From assembly GCF_021390595.1 (NCBI RefSeq), contig NZ_JAJEJR010000001.1:248001-312000 (forward strand): a stretch of 64,000 bases of DNA, in the 5' to 3' direction. Below the pieces are notes generated by a model that saw nothing but the letters and a program-made list of their open reading frames with translations, was not told the origin of the DNA and did no database searches. Both the position numbers and the translations under genes were made by a program. The DNA is from Paraburkholderia sp. HP33-1. GTDB taxonomy: Bacteria > Pseudomonadota > Gammaproteobacteria > Burkholderiales > Burkholderiaceae. Positions 1-9,429 of the stretch are shown piece by piece (within the stretch, counting starts at the first letter, position 1; every line of letters begins with the position of its first letter).

Positions 1-625
<625 letters not shown>

Positions 626-705
626 GGCGTGAGTGCGAGTCGGGTGCGTGCGTTAAGGGGCGGGCAGGGGCGTGCGAGCGTCGGGGTGAAGTGCGTCAGG
701 CCGGC

Positions 706-1776
706 TCAGGCCGCGTCGCGATACTGTGTCGGCCACTTGCGCGGCTTCAGTTCGGCCAGTGCCTTCGCGATCGCCGCGATGTGCTCGGGCGTCGTGCCGC
801 AGCAGCCGCCCGCGATGTTCACGAGACCCGCTTCGGCGAATTCCTTCAGCAATCCCGAGGTATCCGCGGGCAGTTCGTCGAAGCCGGTGTCGCTCATCGG
901 ATTCGGCAGGCCGGCGTTCGGATAGCACGACACGTAGGTGTCGCAGAGCTTCGCCAGTTCGGCGATGTACGGGCGCATCAGCGCCGCGCCGAGTGCACAG
1001 TTCAGGCCGAACGTAAGCGGCTTCGCGTGACGCAGCGAGTTCCAGAACGCCTCGACGGTCTGGCCCGACAGAATGCGACCCGACGCATCGGTAACGGTGC
1101 CCGAGATCATGATCGGCAGGCGCTCGCCGGTGTCCTCGAACAGTTCGTCGAGCGCGAACAGCGCTGCCTTCGCGTTCAGCGTGTCGAAGATCGTTTCGAC
1201 GAGGAACAGGTCCGCTCCGCCGTCGAGCAGCGCCTTCGCCTGCTCGTAGTAGGCCGTGCGCAGTTCGTCGAAGGTCACGTTGCGCGCGCCCGGATCGTTG
1301 ACGTCCGGCGAAATGCTCGCTGTTTTCGGGGTCGGTCCGATCGCGCCGGCGACGAAGCGCGGCTTGTCCGGCGTCGAGTATTTGTCACACGCAGCGCGCG
1401 CGAGCTTCGCCGATTCGAGGTTCATCTCGACGGCGAGCGACTCCATGCCGTAGTCGGCCTGCGCGACCGTGGTCGCGCCGAACGTGTTGGTTTCGATGAT
1501 GTCCGCGCCCGCCGCCAGATACTGCTCGTGAATCTCGGTGATGATCTGCGGCTGCGTGATCGACAGCAGTTCGTTGTTGCCCTTGATGTCGCGTGCGTAG
1601 TCCTTGAAGCGCTCGCCGCGATAGCGGGCTTCGTCGAGCTTGTAGCGCTGGATCATCGTGCCCATCGCGCCGTCCAGGATCAGGATGCGTGAATTCAGCA
1701 GCGCGGGCAGCGCTGCGCCGCGCGTGTAGGCGGGTTCGGAGCGGACTGGCGTGGCGGTTTGAGCAGGCTGGGTCAT
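706..1776 (-). CDS. metH: Methionine synthase, homocysteine S-methyltransferase subunit
   Basis: 356 residues forming the N-terminal homocysteine-binding barrel of MetH as a stand-alone protein. Visible motifs are [10 protein letters not shown] near residue 35, ETNTFGA, the zinc-ligand segment FGLNCALGA, and the paired cysteines of [10 protein letters not shown] near the C terminus, which with the earlier Cys form the zinc site that activates homocysteine. It ends shortly after the barrel, with no pterin or B12 domain; those are encoded by the next gene downstream. The two genes probably form one transcript and one functional enzyme. I saw no cobalamin or SAH riboswitch in the sequence upstream. 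Confidence 0.95.
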   Translation of the reverse strand: MTQPAQTATPVRSEPAYTRGAALPALLNSRILILDGAMGTMIQRYKLDEARYRGERFKDYARDIKGNNELLSITQPQIITEIHEQYLAAGADIIETNTFGATTVAQADYGMESLAVEMNLESAKLARAACDKYSTPDKPRFVAGAIGPTPKTASISPDVNDPGARNVTFDELRTAYYEQAKALLDGGADLFLVETIFDTLNAKAALFALDELFEDTGERLPIMISGTVTDASGRILSGQTVEAFWNSLRHAKPLTFGLNCALGAALMRPYIAELAKLCDTYVSCYPNAGLPNPMSDTGFDELPADTSGLLKEFAEAGLVNIAGGCCGTTPEHIAAIAKALAELKPRKWPTQYRDAA

Positions 1777-1954
1777 GGCGGACGAGGGCTTGCGCCGGCG
1801 TTTGCGGAAAACTTGTCATTGTAGCCGCTGCCGGACGGATCCGCCCGGCGCGCGGGCCGGGCAGAGCGCGAACGGCAGGATCGACCGACAAAGACGCGCC
1901 GCACGAAGAATTCAGAAATGCGCTAACAAACGAACCAAAAAGCGACGCAAAAAA

Positions 1955-1986
1955 ACGGCCCGGCAAGCCGAAGCCTGCCGGGCCGT
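1955..1986 (-). terminator. Rho-independent terminator
   Basis: An 11-bp perfect stem (1955-1965 with 1976-1986) closes a 10-nt loop. On the minus strand it is followed by an eight-base U run (complement of the A run 1947-1954). It would end transcripts of the DUF3567 gene that runs leftward from 2337. Confidence 0.85.
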
Positions 1987-2079
1987 TTCGCTGCCGCCGA
2001 CCGCCTGATGAAACGCGCCGAGAAAGCCGCGCGATGCGGTCGTTCGATGTCGCCAGAGCGTGTGCTCAACCTCCTCCGG

Positions 2080-2337
2080 TTAATGAAGGATCACAGGTTG
2101 ATGCATGAGGCTGTCGAACTGGCCGAGGAATTCGTCGACCTCGTCCAGCGTCGGCGCGCCTTCGATCAGTTTTTGCACATGCTCGCGAAATTGCGCCGCC
2201 ATTGCACCGTCGAGGTAGATTTCACGCTGCATGTTCTTGTCGACAATCTCGTAGCCGCCCGACTTCATGGCCAGCTGACCTTCCTGTGGCGGAAACTCGA
2301 CGACACAGTAGTTAGGGCTGTTATAGATCATTTGCAT
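2080..2337 (-). CDS. DUF3567 family protein
   Basis: 85-residue soluble protein starting MQMIYNSPNYCVVEFPPQ, the signature of the small DUF3567 (BTH_I0359-like) family conserved in Burkholderiales. No signal peptide or membrane helix is visible. The function of the family is unknown to me. The start is well supported by AAGGAG seven bases upstream of the ATG. It is a single-gene unit: a strong terminator follows at 1955-1986, and the next gene upstream begins over 100 bp away. Confidence 0.85.
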   Translation of the reverse strand: MQMIYNSPNYCVVEFPPQEGQLAMKSGGYEIVDKNMQREIYLDGAMAAQFREHVQKLIEGAPTLDEVDEFLGQFDSLMHQPVILH

Positions 2338-2457
2338 GGCGACACTCCTTATTTCCGTTGGGCTCCTGCCCTGCTCTGCATCCTAGGTGGAGCATGTGAG
2401 ATGGAATTCAAGGGGTGGGTCCGGACGACGCTAGTAAAAAAACTCCGGACCTGACCA

Positions 2458-3246
2458 TTAGACTCGCCGCTCCAGAAACGATTCAAGCAACGCGGCAAAA
2501 CGGTGAGATTGCTCGATTGGCGCGAGATGCGCGGCGTCCAGCATCTCGAAGCGGGCGCCTTCGATTGCCTCCGCTATCGCCTGTGTAGCAGCAGGTGGCG
2601 TGCCAGTGTCGTGCCGTCCGGCCACCGTCAACGTCGGACAGCGGATCACGCCGTGCTGGCCGCGCAGGTCGAAATCGCGCAGCGCCTCGCAGGCCATCGC
2701 AAAACCTTCAGACGGCGTGCGTGCAAATGTCTCGCTGATCGGCTCGACTGCTTCGGGATGCGCAGTCTGAAAGCCGGGGGTGAGCCAGCGCGCGATCGTC
2801 GACGGCAGGAGCGCCGCCATGCCGTCGCTGCGCGCCGTATGTGCGCGCTCATCCCATATTGCACGGTTTTCGGGTGGGGTTCCGCCGGTGCTGTCGGCGA
2901 TCGTCAGCGTGTCGATCCGCGATGAATGATCGAGCGCGAATTGCTGCGCGATCATGCCGCCGAGCGACAGGCCGACCACGTGCGTCGTCCGCACGCCGAG
3001 CGCATCGAGCAGATTGGCGAGATCGTCGGCCAGATCGCGCATGGCGAACGGCTCGCGCGCAACCGCGCTGTGGCCGTGACCGCGTACGTCGTAGCGCAGT
3101 ACCGTGTAATCGTCGCGGAAATAGCCGGCCATCTGATCCCAGATAGAAAGATCGCCGCCCAACTGATGGATGAACGTGAGCCACGGGCCGCCACCTTCGT
3201 TACTCAGCACGTAGCGTGTTTCGATACCGTTGATGTTCACTTGCAT
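2458..3246 (-). CDS. Alpha/beta hydrolase, 3-oxoadipate enol-lactonase-like
   Basis: 262-residue alpha/beta hydrolase. The nucleophile elbow GLSLGG, an oxyanion-type segment around FIHQLGGDLS, the acid-bearing AGRHDTGTP loop and a late His (DAAHLAPIEQ) make a complete Ser-Asp-His triad. Overall layout and length match PcaD-type 3-oxoadipate enol-lactonases, which open the lactone ring in the beta-ketoadipate pathway. No other pca gene is adjacent, so the substrate is inferred only. The open frame extends to 3591, but the ATG at 3246 has AAGGAG six bases upstream and begins the family-typical N terminus, so the longer frame is rejected. Confidence 0.8.
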   Translation of the reverse strand: MQVNINGIETRYVLSNEGGGPWLTFIHQLGGDLSIWDQMAGYFRDDYTVLRYDVRGHGHSAVAREPFAMRDLADDLANLLDALGVRTTHVVGLSLGGMIAQQFALDHSSRIDTLTIADSTGGTPPENRAIWDERAHTARSDGMAALLPSTIARWLTPGFQTAHPEAVEPISETFARTPSEGFAMACEALRDFDLRGQHGVIRCPTLTVAGRHDTGTPPAATQAIAEAIEGARFEMLDAAHLAPIEQSHRFAALLESFLERRV

Positions 3247-3397
3247 GCGGACTCCTTCGAAGGAAACGCAGTGAAATAGCGCGGTGGGTCGCCTCGTTCG
3301 CGCGAACGGGGGCGCCAATGACGTGCGAGTCAGCGTTGCAAAGGAAGTTTCGCCGATATCGTGAGGATTTGCTCGTGCCAGTCTGTCACGAAACATG

Positions 3398-4717
3398 TCA
3401 CGGTTTGATGATGGCGGGAGCGGTCGAATCGACCGGCGCGGCGGGAGCGGCGTCGGGCGTTGCTGCCGATGCGTCGGCGGGCGCGGGCGTTGTAGGAGCG
3501 GCAGCAGAGGGCGCCGCCGGCATGGCAGCCGCAGTCGCCGCGCCAGCATTGCCGCCATTGCCACCGTCATGCGGCGCTGCCTCATCGACATTCAGCTTGC
3601 CGCGCCACACCAGTTCGAACTGTGTACCGTTGGGTTCTGTCTGCAGGATGCGGGCGGGCAGCCAGCCGAGCGACTGCGCGAGCCACACGTCGATGCGGCG
3701 CTGATCGCCGTCATGCCGCGGCAGACGTTTGAAATGACGCGTCTCCAGATAGCCCTGCGCCGCGCGGATCGTCTCGTCGCCGATCGTCTCGATCGGCCAG
3801 TTTTCGCCGCTATCGGTATCGATGACAAAAAACTGTCGCGTCACGCCAGGCTTATAGGCATCCGGATCGCCGCGCACGAGGCTCGCGAGTTGCATCACGA
3901 CGCTGAAGCGGTCCTGTGCACCGTCGGGCAACGGCAACGTGGCCGGCGTGCGCGTGAAGGCGATTTTGTTGTCGTTGCGATTGAAGATCGCGATGTCTTC
4001 CGCGCGGCGACCGCGCTTTTCGCTGTACTGCGCCGGCGCAAGGCCGAACGCATCTATTCCGCCGTGGCTCGAGAATATGAACGGACCGACGAACGGCAGC
4101 GGCACCGACACGATCATTTCGTAGCCTTGTGCGTTGCTCGCCCAATGGATCGTGCCAGGCGCGTTGCGCACGCCGTTGTAGAACGTGTCGTAGTCGAGTT
4201 CGGCGGACGGCGGTACCGAAAACTTCACGCCCGTCGACGCTTGCGGTGCGCTGGCTGCGGCAGGCGCGCTCGCGGCGGTGCCGCCCGCATTCGCACTGGG
4301 CGATGCATCCGCGCTCGCGGCGGCGGGCGGTGCGCTCGCCGCCACTTCCGAGGCGGGCGCGAGCGCCGGCTCGTTCGGTTTGGCGGGTTGCAACGCGCTC
4401 AACACATGCCGCTCGCGCGGCGGGCTTGCCTTGGATTTATGTGCGGGCGCGGGCGCACGCGGCGCCGGTGCGGGCTGTTGCGCCGGTTGACGCTCGACCC
4501 TCTCGGGCGTCAGCAGCGCAACCTGCACGGGCACATGCTCATGATCCCCCGAAGTCAGATTCATGCGAGTGCGCTCGAACCATTGCGCCGCGATCCAGTG
4601 CACGACCGCCACGGCCACGAGCACCGCGATCCAGCGCCACGCACGCGCACCGCGTCGCGGCCCGCTGCCAAACGGCGGCAGGCGATCTTGACGGCGGGTG
4701 GCGGAAGCAAAATCCAT
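3398..4717 (-). CDS. DUF3108 domain protein, membrane-anchored
   Basis: 439 residues. An N-terminal basic stretch and one membrane helix (about residues 26-46) are followed by a Pro/Ala-rich linker of about 120 residues. The C-terminal half matches DUF3108 periplasmic proteins, with aromatic and Gly-rich beta-strand segments such as FVGPFIFSSHGG and a FELVWRG segment near the end. A last low-complexity Ala/Pro tail closes it. The layout suggests an inner-membrane anchored periplasmic protein; the role is unknown. The ATG at 4717 is chosen because the helix follows it; the frame is open upstream to 4879, but that stretch overlaps the end of the IclR gene. No strong ribosome binding site is visible. 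Confidence 0.75.
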   Translation of the reverse strand: MDFASATRRQDRLPPFGSGPRRGARAWRWIAVLVAVAVVHWIAAQWFERTRMNLTSGDHEHVPVQVALLTPERVERQPAQQPAPAPRAPAPAHKSKASPPRERHVLSALQPAKPNEPALAPASEVAASAPPAAASADASPSANAGGTAASAPAAASAPQASTGVKFSVPPSAELDYDTFYNGVRNAPGTIHWASNAQGYEMIVSVPLPFVGPFIFSSHGGIDAFGLAPAQYSEKRGRRAEDIAIFNRNDNKIAFTRTPATLPLPDGAQDRFSVVMQLASLVRGDPDAYKPGVTRQFFVIDTDSGENWPIETIGDETIRAAQGYLETRHFKRLPRHDGDQRRIDVWLAQSLGWLPARILQTEPNGTQFELVWRGKLNVDEAAPHDGGNGGNAGAATAAAMPAAPSAAAPTTPAPADASAATPDAAPAAPVDSTAPAIIKP

Positions 4718-4760
4718 TGGCGCTTGAATTTGTGAGAGGTTGAACGGACCGTCCCGTGTA

Positions 4761-5687
4761 TCAGCCGTTTTCGCTACGCGGCGTGGCGCTATAGCCGAGT
4801 TCGTACGACAGCTTGTGCGCGCATTCGCGCAACGCGGTATCGATCTCGCCGCCCCACCGAATATCGAACGCGCCTTCATGGCCGAGCGCGACGAGACCGA
4901 GCGCGAGTTCGCCGGTCGAATCGAACACCGGCATGCAGAACGCGTGGATGGTCGGCAGCAGCATACCTTCGACGCGCGCGGCCTCGTGCTCGCGCACCTC
5001 CGCGAGCACCTTGTCGACGTCTTCGCGGGTGCGCGGCGCGCCGCTATACGACGAGCGCCGCGAGTCGGCGAGCTCGCGCTCGAGCATCGCAGCGGTCTTG
5101 CCGGACGGCAGGTAGGCCGCGAACAGCAGACCGCTCGCGGAGCTGAGCAAGGGCATTACGTCGCCGAGTTTCAATGATGCCTTGGCCGGATGGCTCGATT
5201 CCATCCAATGCACCATCGTCGGTCCCTGATTGCCCCACACGGCGATGCCGACCGTCAGATCGAGCCGGTCGCGCAGTTCGGCGAGCGCGATGCGCGCGAG
5301 CTTCACACCGTCGACGCGCGCAAGCCGCGCAAGTCCCAACTGCAACGCAAAGCCGCCGAGTTCGTAGCGACCCGACAGCGGATCCTGCGCGACCACGCCG
5401 AGCCGCAGAAAACTGACCAGATAGCGATGCGCCTTCGCCGGACTCATGCCCGCGCGGTGCGCGAGATCGCGCAGCATCATCGCGCGCGGTTCGTGGGTCA
5501 GCACGTCGAGCAGCCTGAAACCGACCTCGATCGACTGGATGCCCGAGCGCAGTTTTTCTTCGCCGGGTTCGCCGGTTTCGTCGTCGGCGCTGATTGCGTC
5601 GGCGGCATGGCCGGGGTCGAGCAGAGCGTCGGCGGACGCAGGGGCGGTGCGGGTGCGGATCGAACCGGAGCGGGCGTTGGCGGACAT
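4761..5687 (-). CDS. IclR family transcriptional regulator
   Basis: 308 residues. After a ~45-residue variable N terminus comes the IclR winged helix (about residues 47-105: a segment ending in MSPAKAHRYL is the recognition helix), then the ligand-binding domain ending with a GLVALG segment typical of the family. It is divergent from the fumarylacetoacetase-family gene at 5836, with a 148-bp shared promoter region, so it probably controls that gene in response to an aromatic or acyl intermediate. The ATG at 5687 is preferred over one eight codons upstream; neither has a strong Shine-Dalgarno. Confidence 0.88.
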   Translation of the reverse strand: MSANARSGSIRTRTAPASADALLDPGHAADAISADDETGEPGEEKLRSGIQSIEVGFRLLDVLTHEPRAMMLRDLAHRAGMSPAKAHRYLVSFLRLGVVAQDPLSGRYELGGFALQLGLARLARVDGVKLARIALAELRDRLDLTVGIAVWGNQGPTMVHWMESSHPAKASLKLGDVMPLLSSASGLLFAAYLPSGKTAAMLERELADSRRSSYSGAPRTREDVDKVLAEVREHEAARVEGMLLPTIHAFCMPVFDSTGELALGLVALGHEGAFDIRWGGEIDTALRECAHKLSYELGYSATPRSENG

Positions 5688-5835
5688 GTGCAATAGGCGC
5701 GGGCAGCGCATTCGGTAATCGTAATGGCGGCGGTTTCACTGACAACGACGACGAACACGCAGATACTGGGCCGCGCCGATTCACCATCGTAGAATAGATT
5801 CCCTCCATCGTCACTAACACACGGTTCACAGCTCT

Positions 5836-6819
5836 ATGAAACTTGCTTCGCTGAAGGACGGCACGCGCGACGGTCAATTGATCGTCGTGTCCCGCGACCT
5901 GCACACCGCGGCCATCGCCGACACGATCGCGCCCACGCTGCAGCGCGTGCTCGACGACTGGGCCTTCTACGCGCCGCAACTGCATGACCTCTACGACGCG
6001 CTCAATCAGGGCCGCGCGCGCAACAGCTTTTCGTTCGACGCGAAGGAGTGCATGGCGCCGCTGCCGCGCGCGTTCCAGTGGGCCGACGGCTCGTCGTACG
6101 TGAACCACGTTGAGCTCGTGCGGCGCGCGCGCGGCGCGGAAATGCCGCCGGAATTCTGGACCGACCCGCTGATGTACCAGGGCGGTAGCGACGACTTCAT
6201 CGGTCCGCGCGACGACGTCGTGTGCGCATCGGAAGAGTACGGCATCGACTTCGAGGCCGAAGTCGCGGTCATCACGGGTGACGTGCCGATGGGCGCGACA
6301 CCCGAGCAGGCACTGCGCGGCGTGCGGCTGGTTACGCTCGTCAACGACGTGTCGCTGCGCAACCTGATTCCCGCCGAACTCGCGAAGGGCTTCGGCTTTT
6401 TCCAGAGCAAGCCGGCCACGTCGTTCGCGCCGATCGCGGTGACGCCCGACGAACTGGGCGAACACTGGCGCGAAGGCCGCGTGCATCGGCCGATGATCGT
6501 CCACTGGAACGCCAGGAAGGTCGGCCAGCCCGACGCGGGCACCGACATGGTGTTTCACTTCGGTCAGCTGATCGCGCATGCGGCGAAAACCCGCAATCTG
6601 CGTGCCGGTTCGATCGTCGGCTCCGGCACGGTGTCGAACAAGGACGCGAAGCGCGGCTACTGCTGCATCGCCGAGAAGCGCTGCCTCGAGACGATCGAAC
6701 ACGGCGCGCCGCAAACGGAGTTCATGAAGTACGGTGACACCGTGAAGATAGAAATGTTCGACGAGGCGGGTAAGTCGATTTTCGGTGCGATCGAGCAGAG
6801 CATCGCGCCGCTCGAATGA
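5836..6819 (+). CDS. Fumarylacetoacetate hydrolase family protein
   Basis: 327-residue enzyme of the FAH superfamily, cytoplasmic and metal-dependent. The metal-binding region is visible: an early EEYGIDFEAEVAV segment (acidic ligands near residues 135-141), NDVSLRN, the FFQSKPATSF segment with its conserved Lys, and GSGTVSNKD late in the protein. Family members cleave C-C bonds of fumarylacetoacetate or related diketo acids in tyrosine, homogentisate or gentisate breakdown. The divergent IclR neighbour supports a catabolic role. No maleylacetoacetate isomerase follows, so the exact substrate is open. A TAGAAT -10-like box lies near 5789. Confidence 0.87.
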   Translation: MKLASLKDGTRDGQLIVVSRDLHTAAIADTIAPTLQRVLDDWAFYAPQLHDLYDALNQGRARNSFSFDAKECMAPLPRAFQWADGSSYVNHVELVRRARGAEMPPEFWTDPLMYQGGSDDFIGPRDDVVCASEEYGIDFEAEVAVITGDVPMGATPEQALRGVRLVTLVNDVSLRNLIPAELAKGFGFFQSKPATSFAPIAVTPDELGEHWREGRVHRPMIVHWNARKVGQPDAGTDMVFHFGQLIAHAAKTRNLRAGSIVGSGTVSNKDAKRGYCCIAEKRCLETIEHGAPQTEFMKYGDTVKIEMFDEAGKSIFGAIEQSIAPLE

Positions 6820-7149
6820 AGCACCGGCCGCGAAAGGGTTTCGCCCGATGCCGCCGCCTGCGGGCGCGGCTACACTGACTTGCGCGCACCGGCTGGGACG
6901 GTGCGAAAAGCGCGTAGCGTGCAGCAACGCATCGGTAGCACATCGGCAATACATCACAACGAAAACCCGACGTGAGGAGACAGAATGCCGCGATTGGACT
7001 TCCCCGCCGATGAACATCGGCGCGCTTGCGCGTCGTCCGTTCACGCGCGCGGCTTGTGTCAACGCGGCTCGCGCGGAGTGCCGCGACGCTGTGCACGGCA
7101 CTCGGCATTCCCTCGCGCGACTGAATGAATCTCATACGGACTGCTCATC
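6820..7149 (+). other. 330-bp gap with one short ORF behind a strong ribosome site
   Basis: No established gene. A GTGAGGAGACAGA Shine-Dalgarno stretch precedes an ATG at 6985 that opens a 47-codon frame ending at 7128 (MPRLDFPADEHR...), rich in Arg and Ala. It ends 22 bp before the enoyl-CoA hydratase. It could be a leader peptide, the remnant of an old gene start or chance; its composition after the first dozen residues looks like random high-GC sequence. Confidence 0.3.
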
Positions 7150-8007
7150 ATGTCTCAGTCATCGCAACAGAACGACGCGTACTACGCGCACTACCACTCG
7201 CTGCGTTTGCAGCGTCATCCGCACGGCGTGCTCGAAGTCGTGATGAGCGGCGAGGGCGCGAATAAAAGCGGGCTTGCGACCGCGGACGAGCGCATGCATT
7301 ACGAACTCGCGGAGATCTGGCGCGACATCGATCGCGATCCCGACACGCGCGTCGCGATCATCCGCGGCGAGGGCAAGGGCTTTTCGGCCGGCGGCGACCT
7401 GCAGCTCGTCGAAGACATGGCTAACGATTTCGACGTGCGCACGCGCGTGTGGCGCGAAGCGCGCGACCTTGTCTACAACGTGATCAACTGCGGCAAGCCG
7501 ATCGTGTCGGCGATGCACGGTCCGGCGGTCGGCGCGGGGCTCGTCGCGGGGCTGCTCGCCGATATCTCGATCGCGGCGAAGACGGCGCGCATCATCGACG
7601 GACACACACGCCTCGGGGTCGCCGCGGGCGATCACGCGGCGATCGTCTGGCCGCTGCTGTGCGGGATGGCGAAGGCGAAGTACTACCTGTTGCTGTGCGA
7701 GCCGGTGAGCGGCGAGGAGGCGGAACGCATCGGGCTCGTCTCGCTCGCCGTCGACGAAAGCGCTCTGCTGCCGAAGGCGTTCGAAGTCGCGCGCAAGCTC
7801 GCCGACGGTTCGCAGACCGCCATCCGATGGACCAAGTACGCGCTGAACAACTGGCTGCGCTCGGCGGGCCCGGCGTTCGATACGTCGCTCGCGCTCGAAT
7901 TCATGGGCTTCGCGGGGCCGGATGTGCGCGAGGGCCTGAACTCGTTGCGCGAGCGGCGTGCGCCGGATTTTGGCGCGGGCGATCCACAACAGCCCAAACG
8001 ATCGTGA
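7150..8007 (+). CDS. Enoyl-CoA hydratase/isomerase family protein
   Basis: 285 residues of crotonase fold. The CoA-binding oxyanion segment FSAGGDLQL lies near residue 80 and the second oxyanion segment [15 protein letters not shown] near 120. Canonical hydratase glutamates are not obvious: the helix after the second motif reads [18 protein letters not shown], with Asp and His where Glu often sits, so hydratase, isomerase or hydrolase activity are all possible. It would act on acyl-CoA thioesters in the cytoplasm. It is monocistronic or loosely linked to phaM 80 bp downstream. The start has only a weak ribosome site. Confidence 0.87.
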   Translation: MSQSSQQNDAYYAHYHSLRLQRHPHGVLEVVMSGEGANKSGLATADERMHYELAEIWRDIDRDPDTRVAIIRGEGKGFSAGGDLQLVEDMANDFDVRTRVWREARDLVYNVINCGKPIVSAMHGPAVGAGLVAGLLADISIAAKTARIIDGHTRLGVAAGDHAAIVWPLLCGMAKAKYYLLLCEPVSGEEAERIGLVSLAVDESALLPKAFEVARKLADGSQTAIRWTKYALNNWLRSAGPAFDTSLALEFMGFAGPDVREGLNSLRERRAPDFGAGDPQQPKRS

Positions 8008-8089
8008 TGCCACGCCCCGCACGGTATGATCGAATCAACGCGCGCGGCTGCGCGCATCCCCCATATCTTCAAGCACCGAGGCGACTAGC

Positions 8090-8887
8090 ATGACCGACAC
8101 CACTGGCGGTACGCCGCCCTTTTCCGGCTTTCCCGGTTTTCCGCCCGCTGAAATGCTCGATCGCATGTGGAGCATGATTCGGCTGTCGCCGTTCGGTGCT
8201 GCCATGACGGGCGCGCAGCCGGGTGGCGACACGAGTCCGTCGCTATCGATGATGTCCGACATGATGGCGCCGCTCACCAGCGTCGAAGAGCTCGACAAGC
8301 GCATCACCGACATGCGCGCGGTCGAGCAATGGCTGAAGCTGAATCTGAGCATGCTGCAGTCGGCGATCCAGGCGCTCGAAGTGCAGCGCGCCACGCTCGC
8401 GACGCTGCGCGCGTTCGGCGCGTTCGCGCAATCGTCGATGTCGCAGCCCGCGGCTGCTGGGTCGAGCTCCGTGGCGAGTGGCGCACCGAGTCCTGCTTCG
8501 AGCCCCGCGCCCACGCCGAGCTGGGCGAAGCCGGCCGAGCCCGCGCCCGACAAGATCCCGGCAGCGGATAGCGACGAAGAGGAAGCGCCCGCGGCGCCCG
8601 CGTTCGATGCATCCGCGTGGTGGAATCTGCTGCAATCGCAGTTCAACCAGATCGCGCAGTTCGCGATGACGCAGCCGTCCGTAGCGGTCGCCGCGGCGGG
8701 CGGGGGCACGCAGGGCAAGCCGGGACAGTCGAACGCCGCCGGAGCGCCTGGCGTCGGCACGCCGGGCGCCGAAGCGCCAAACGCGAAGGCTGCCGCCAAA
8801 CGGCCGGCCGCGAAGCGCCCAGCGACGTCAACGAAGCGTGCGGCCGGCGAAGCCACGCGCGCGGCAACGCCGAAAAAGTCGTCCTGA
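8090..8887 (+). CDS. phaM: PhaM-type polyhydroxyalkanoate granule regulator
   Basis: 265 residues with the PhaM layout: an N-terminal Gly/Pro/Phe-rich stretch and MLDRMWSMIRLSPFG segment, a helical core (residues 60-115, coiled-coil prone), a disordered Ala/Pro/Ser linker, and a Lys-rich tail with repeated AKR/PAAKR units like histone H1 or AlgP. In Ralstonia eutropha PhaM binds PHA synthase and DNA, activates synthesis and attaches granules to the nucleoid; that role is inferred here from layout. The start has GAGGCGA upstream. No pha biosynthesis gene is adjacent. Confidence 0.78.
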   Translation: MTDTTGGTPPFSGFPGFPPAEMLDRMWSMIRLSPFGAAMTGAQPGGDTSPSLSMMSDMMAPLTSVEELDKRITDMRAVEQWLKLNLSMLQSAIQALEVQRATLATLRAFGAFAQSSMSQPAAAGSSSVASGAPSPASSPAPTPSWAKPAEPAPDKIPAADSDEEEAPAAPAFDASAWWNLLQSQFNQIAQFAMTQPSVAVAAAGGGTQGKPGQSNAAGAPGVGTPGAEAPNAKAAAKRPAAKRPATSTKRAAGEATRAATPKKSS

Positions 8888-9090
8888 ACGGGCGGTGCGG
8901 GCAGCTCGCTCGCACCGGGTGCGATAGCGACGCATCGTCCCCCGTTTTTGCCCCCATGCCGGCGCCGGCGATTTCCGTCCGCGTGTATGGCCGACTTTAT
9001 TGAGAGAAGTCAACACCACAGCACGTTCGCACCGCTTCTGTCACGGGTTCCGTGGGGTGCGCGTGCTATGATTGTGTAAGCTTGATCAGG

Positions 9091-9211
9091 CTTTGGGGCG
9101 TGCGCTGAGAAGAACCAATCCCGCTGCCCTCGCGTCATTTGCCGCCGGTACTACCGGCGCAGGGCTGGACGGTGCGGTTGTGGAGCCGAACTGGCTCGAC
9201 CTCAGGCAAAG
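9091..9211 (+). ncRNA. Candidate structured RNA, unknown family
   Basis: A fully nested fold can be drawn by eye. Outer helices pair 9091-9095 with 9207-9211 and 9105-9109 with 9201-9205. Inside, 9121-9124 pairs with 9174-9177, 9126-9130 with 9161-9165, and a 7-bp hairpin (9143-9149 with 9153-9159) has a 3-nt loop. A second branch is the 5-bp hairpin 9183-9187/9193-9197. Another 8-bp hairpin follows at 9239-9262. Some segments (TTTGGGG, CTGAGA, ACCGGCGCAGGG) recall a TPP riboswitch, but the CCTGAT core is missing. It lies in a 542-bp gap (8888-9429), either as an independent RNA or as a leader of the ferritin-like gene. The rest of that gap shows no gene. Confidence 0.4.
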
Positions 9212-9429
9212 GGTATCCCCCACACATGGTTGGCTGCGGCACCTGATTCACGCTTCAGGCGCCAATTCAAAAGCCCGGACTTCTTTGTTGCCCGATGCTT
9301 CTGGGCGGCCGGTTGGCGCGTAAAATTGAATGCTTGGCCGATAAACGGCACGCCCGTTCGTCGTAGGTAAAAACGGCTACACGTAGCAGCAACAGACACA
9401 CACAGTATGTGCAGAACAGGGGTGGGACT

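Noticed and set aside
1777..1950. Cobalamin or SAH riboswitch before metH
   Set aside because: I could not find a B12 box or SAH core in the upstream sequence.
5044..7101. Minus-strand ORF of 685 codons spanning IclR and FAH genes
   Set aside because: Runs over two recognised genes on opposite strands, has low-complexity Arg-rich sequence and no domain.
9091..9211. TPP riboswitch
   Set aside because: TTTGGGG, CTGAGA and ACCGGCGCAGGG-like boxes are there, but the CCTGAT core and proper closing helix are not, and the downstream gene is not a thiamine gene.
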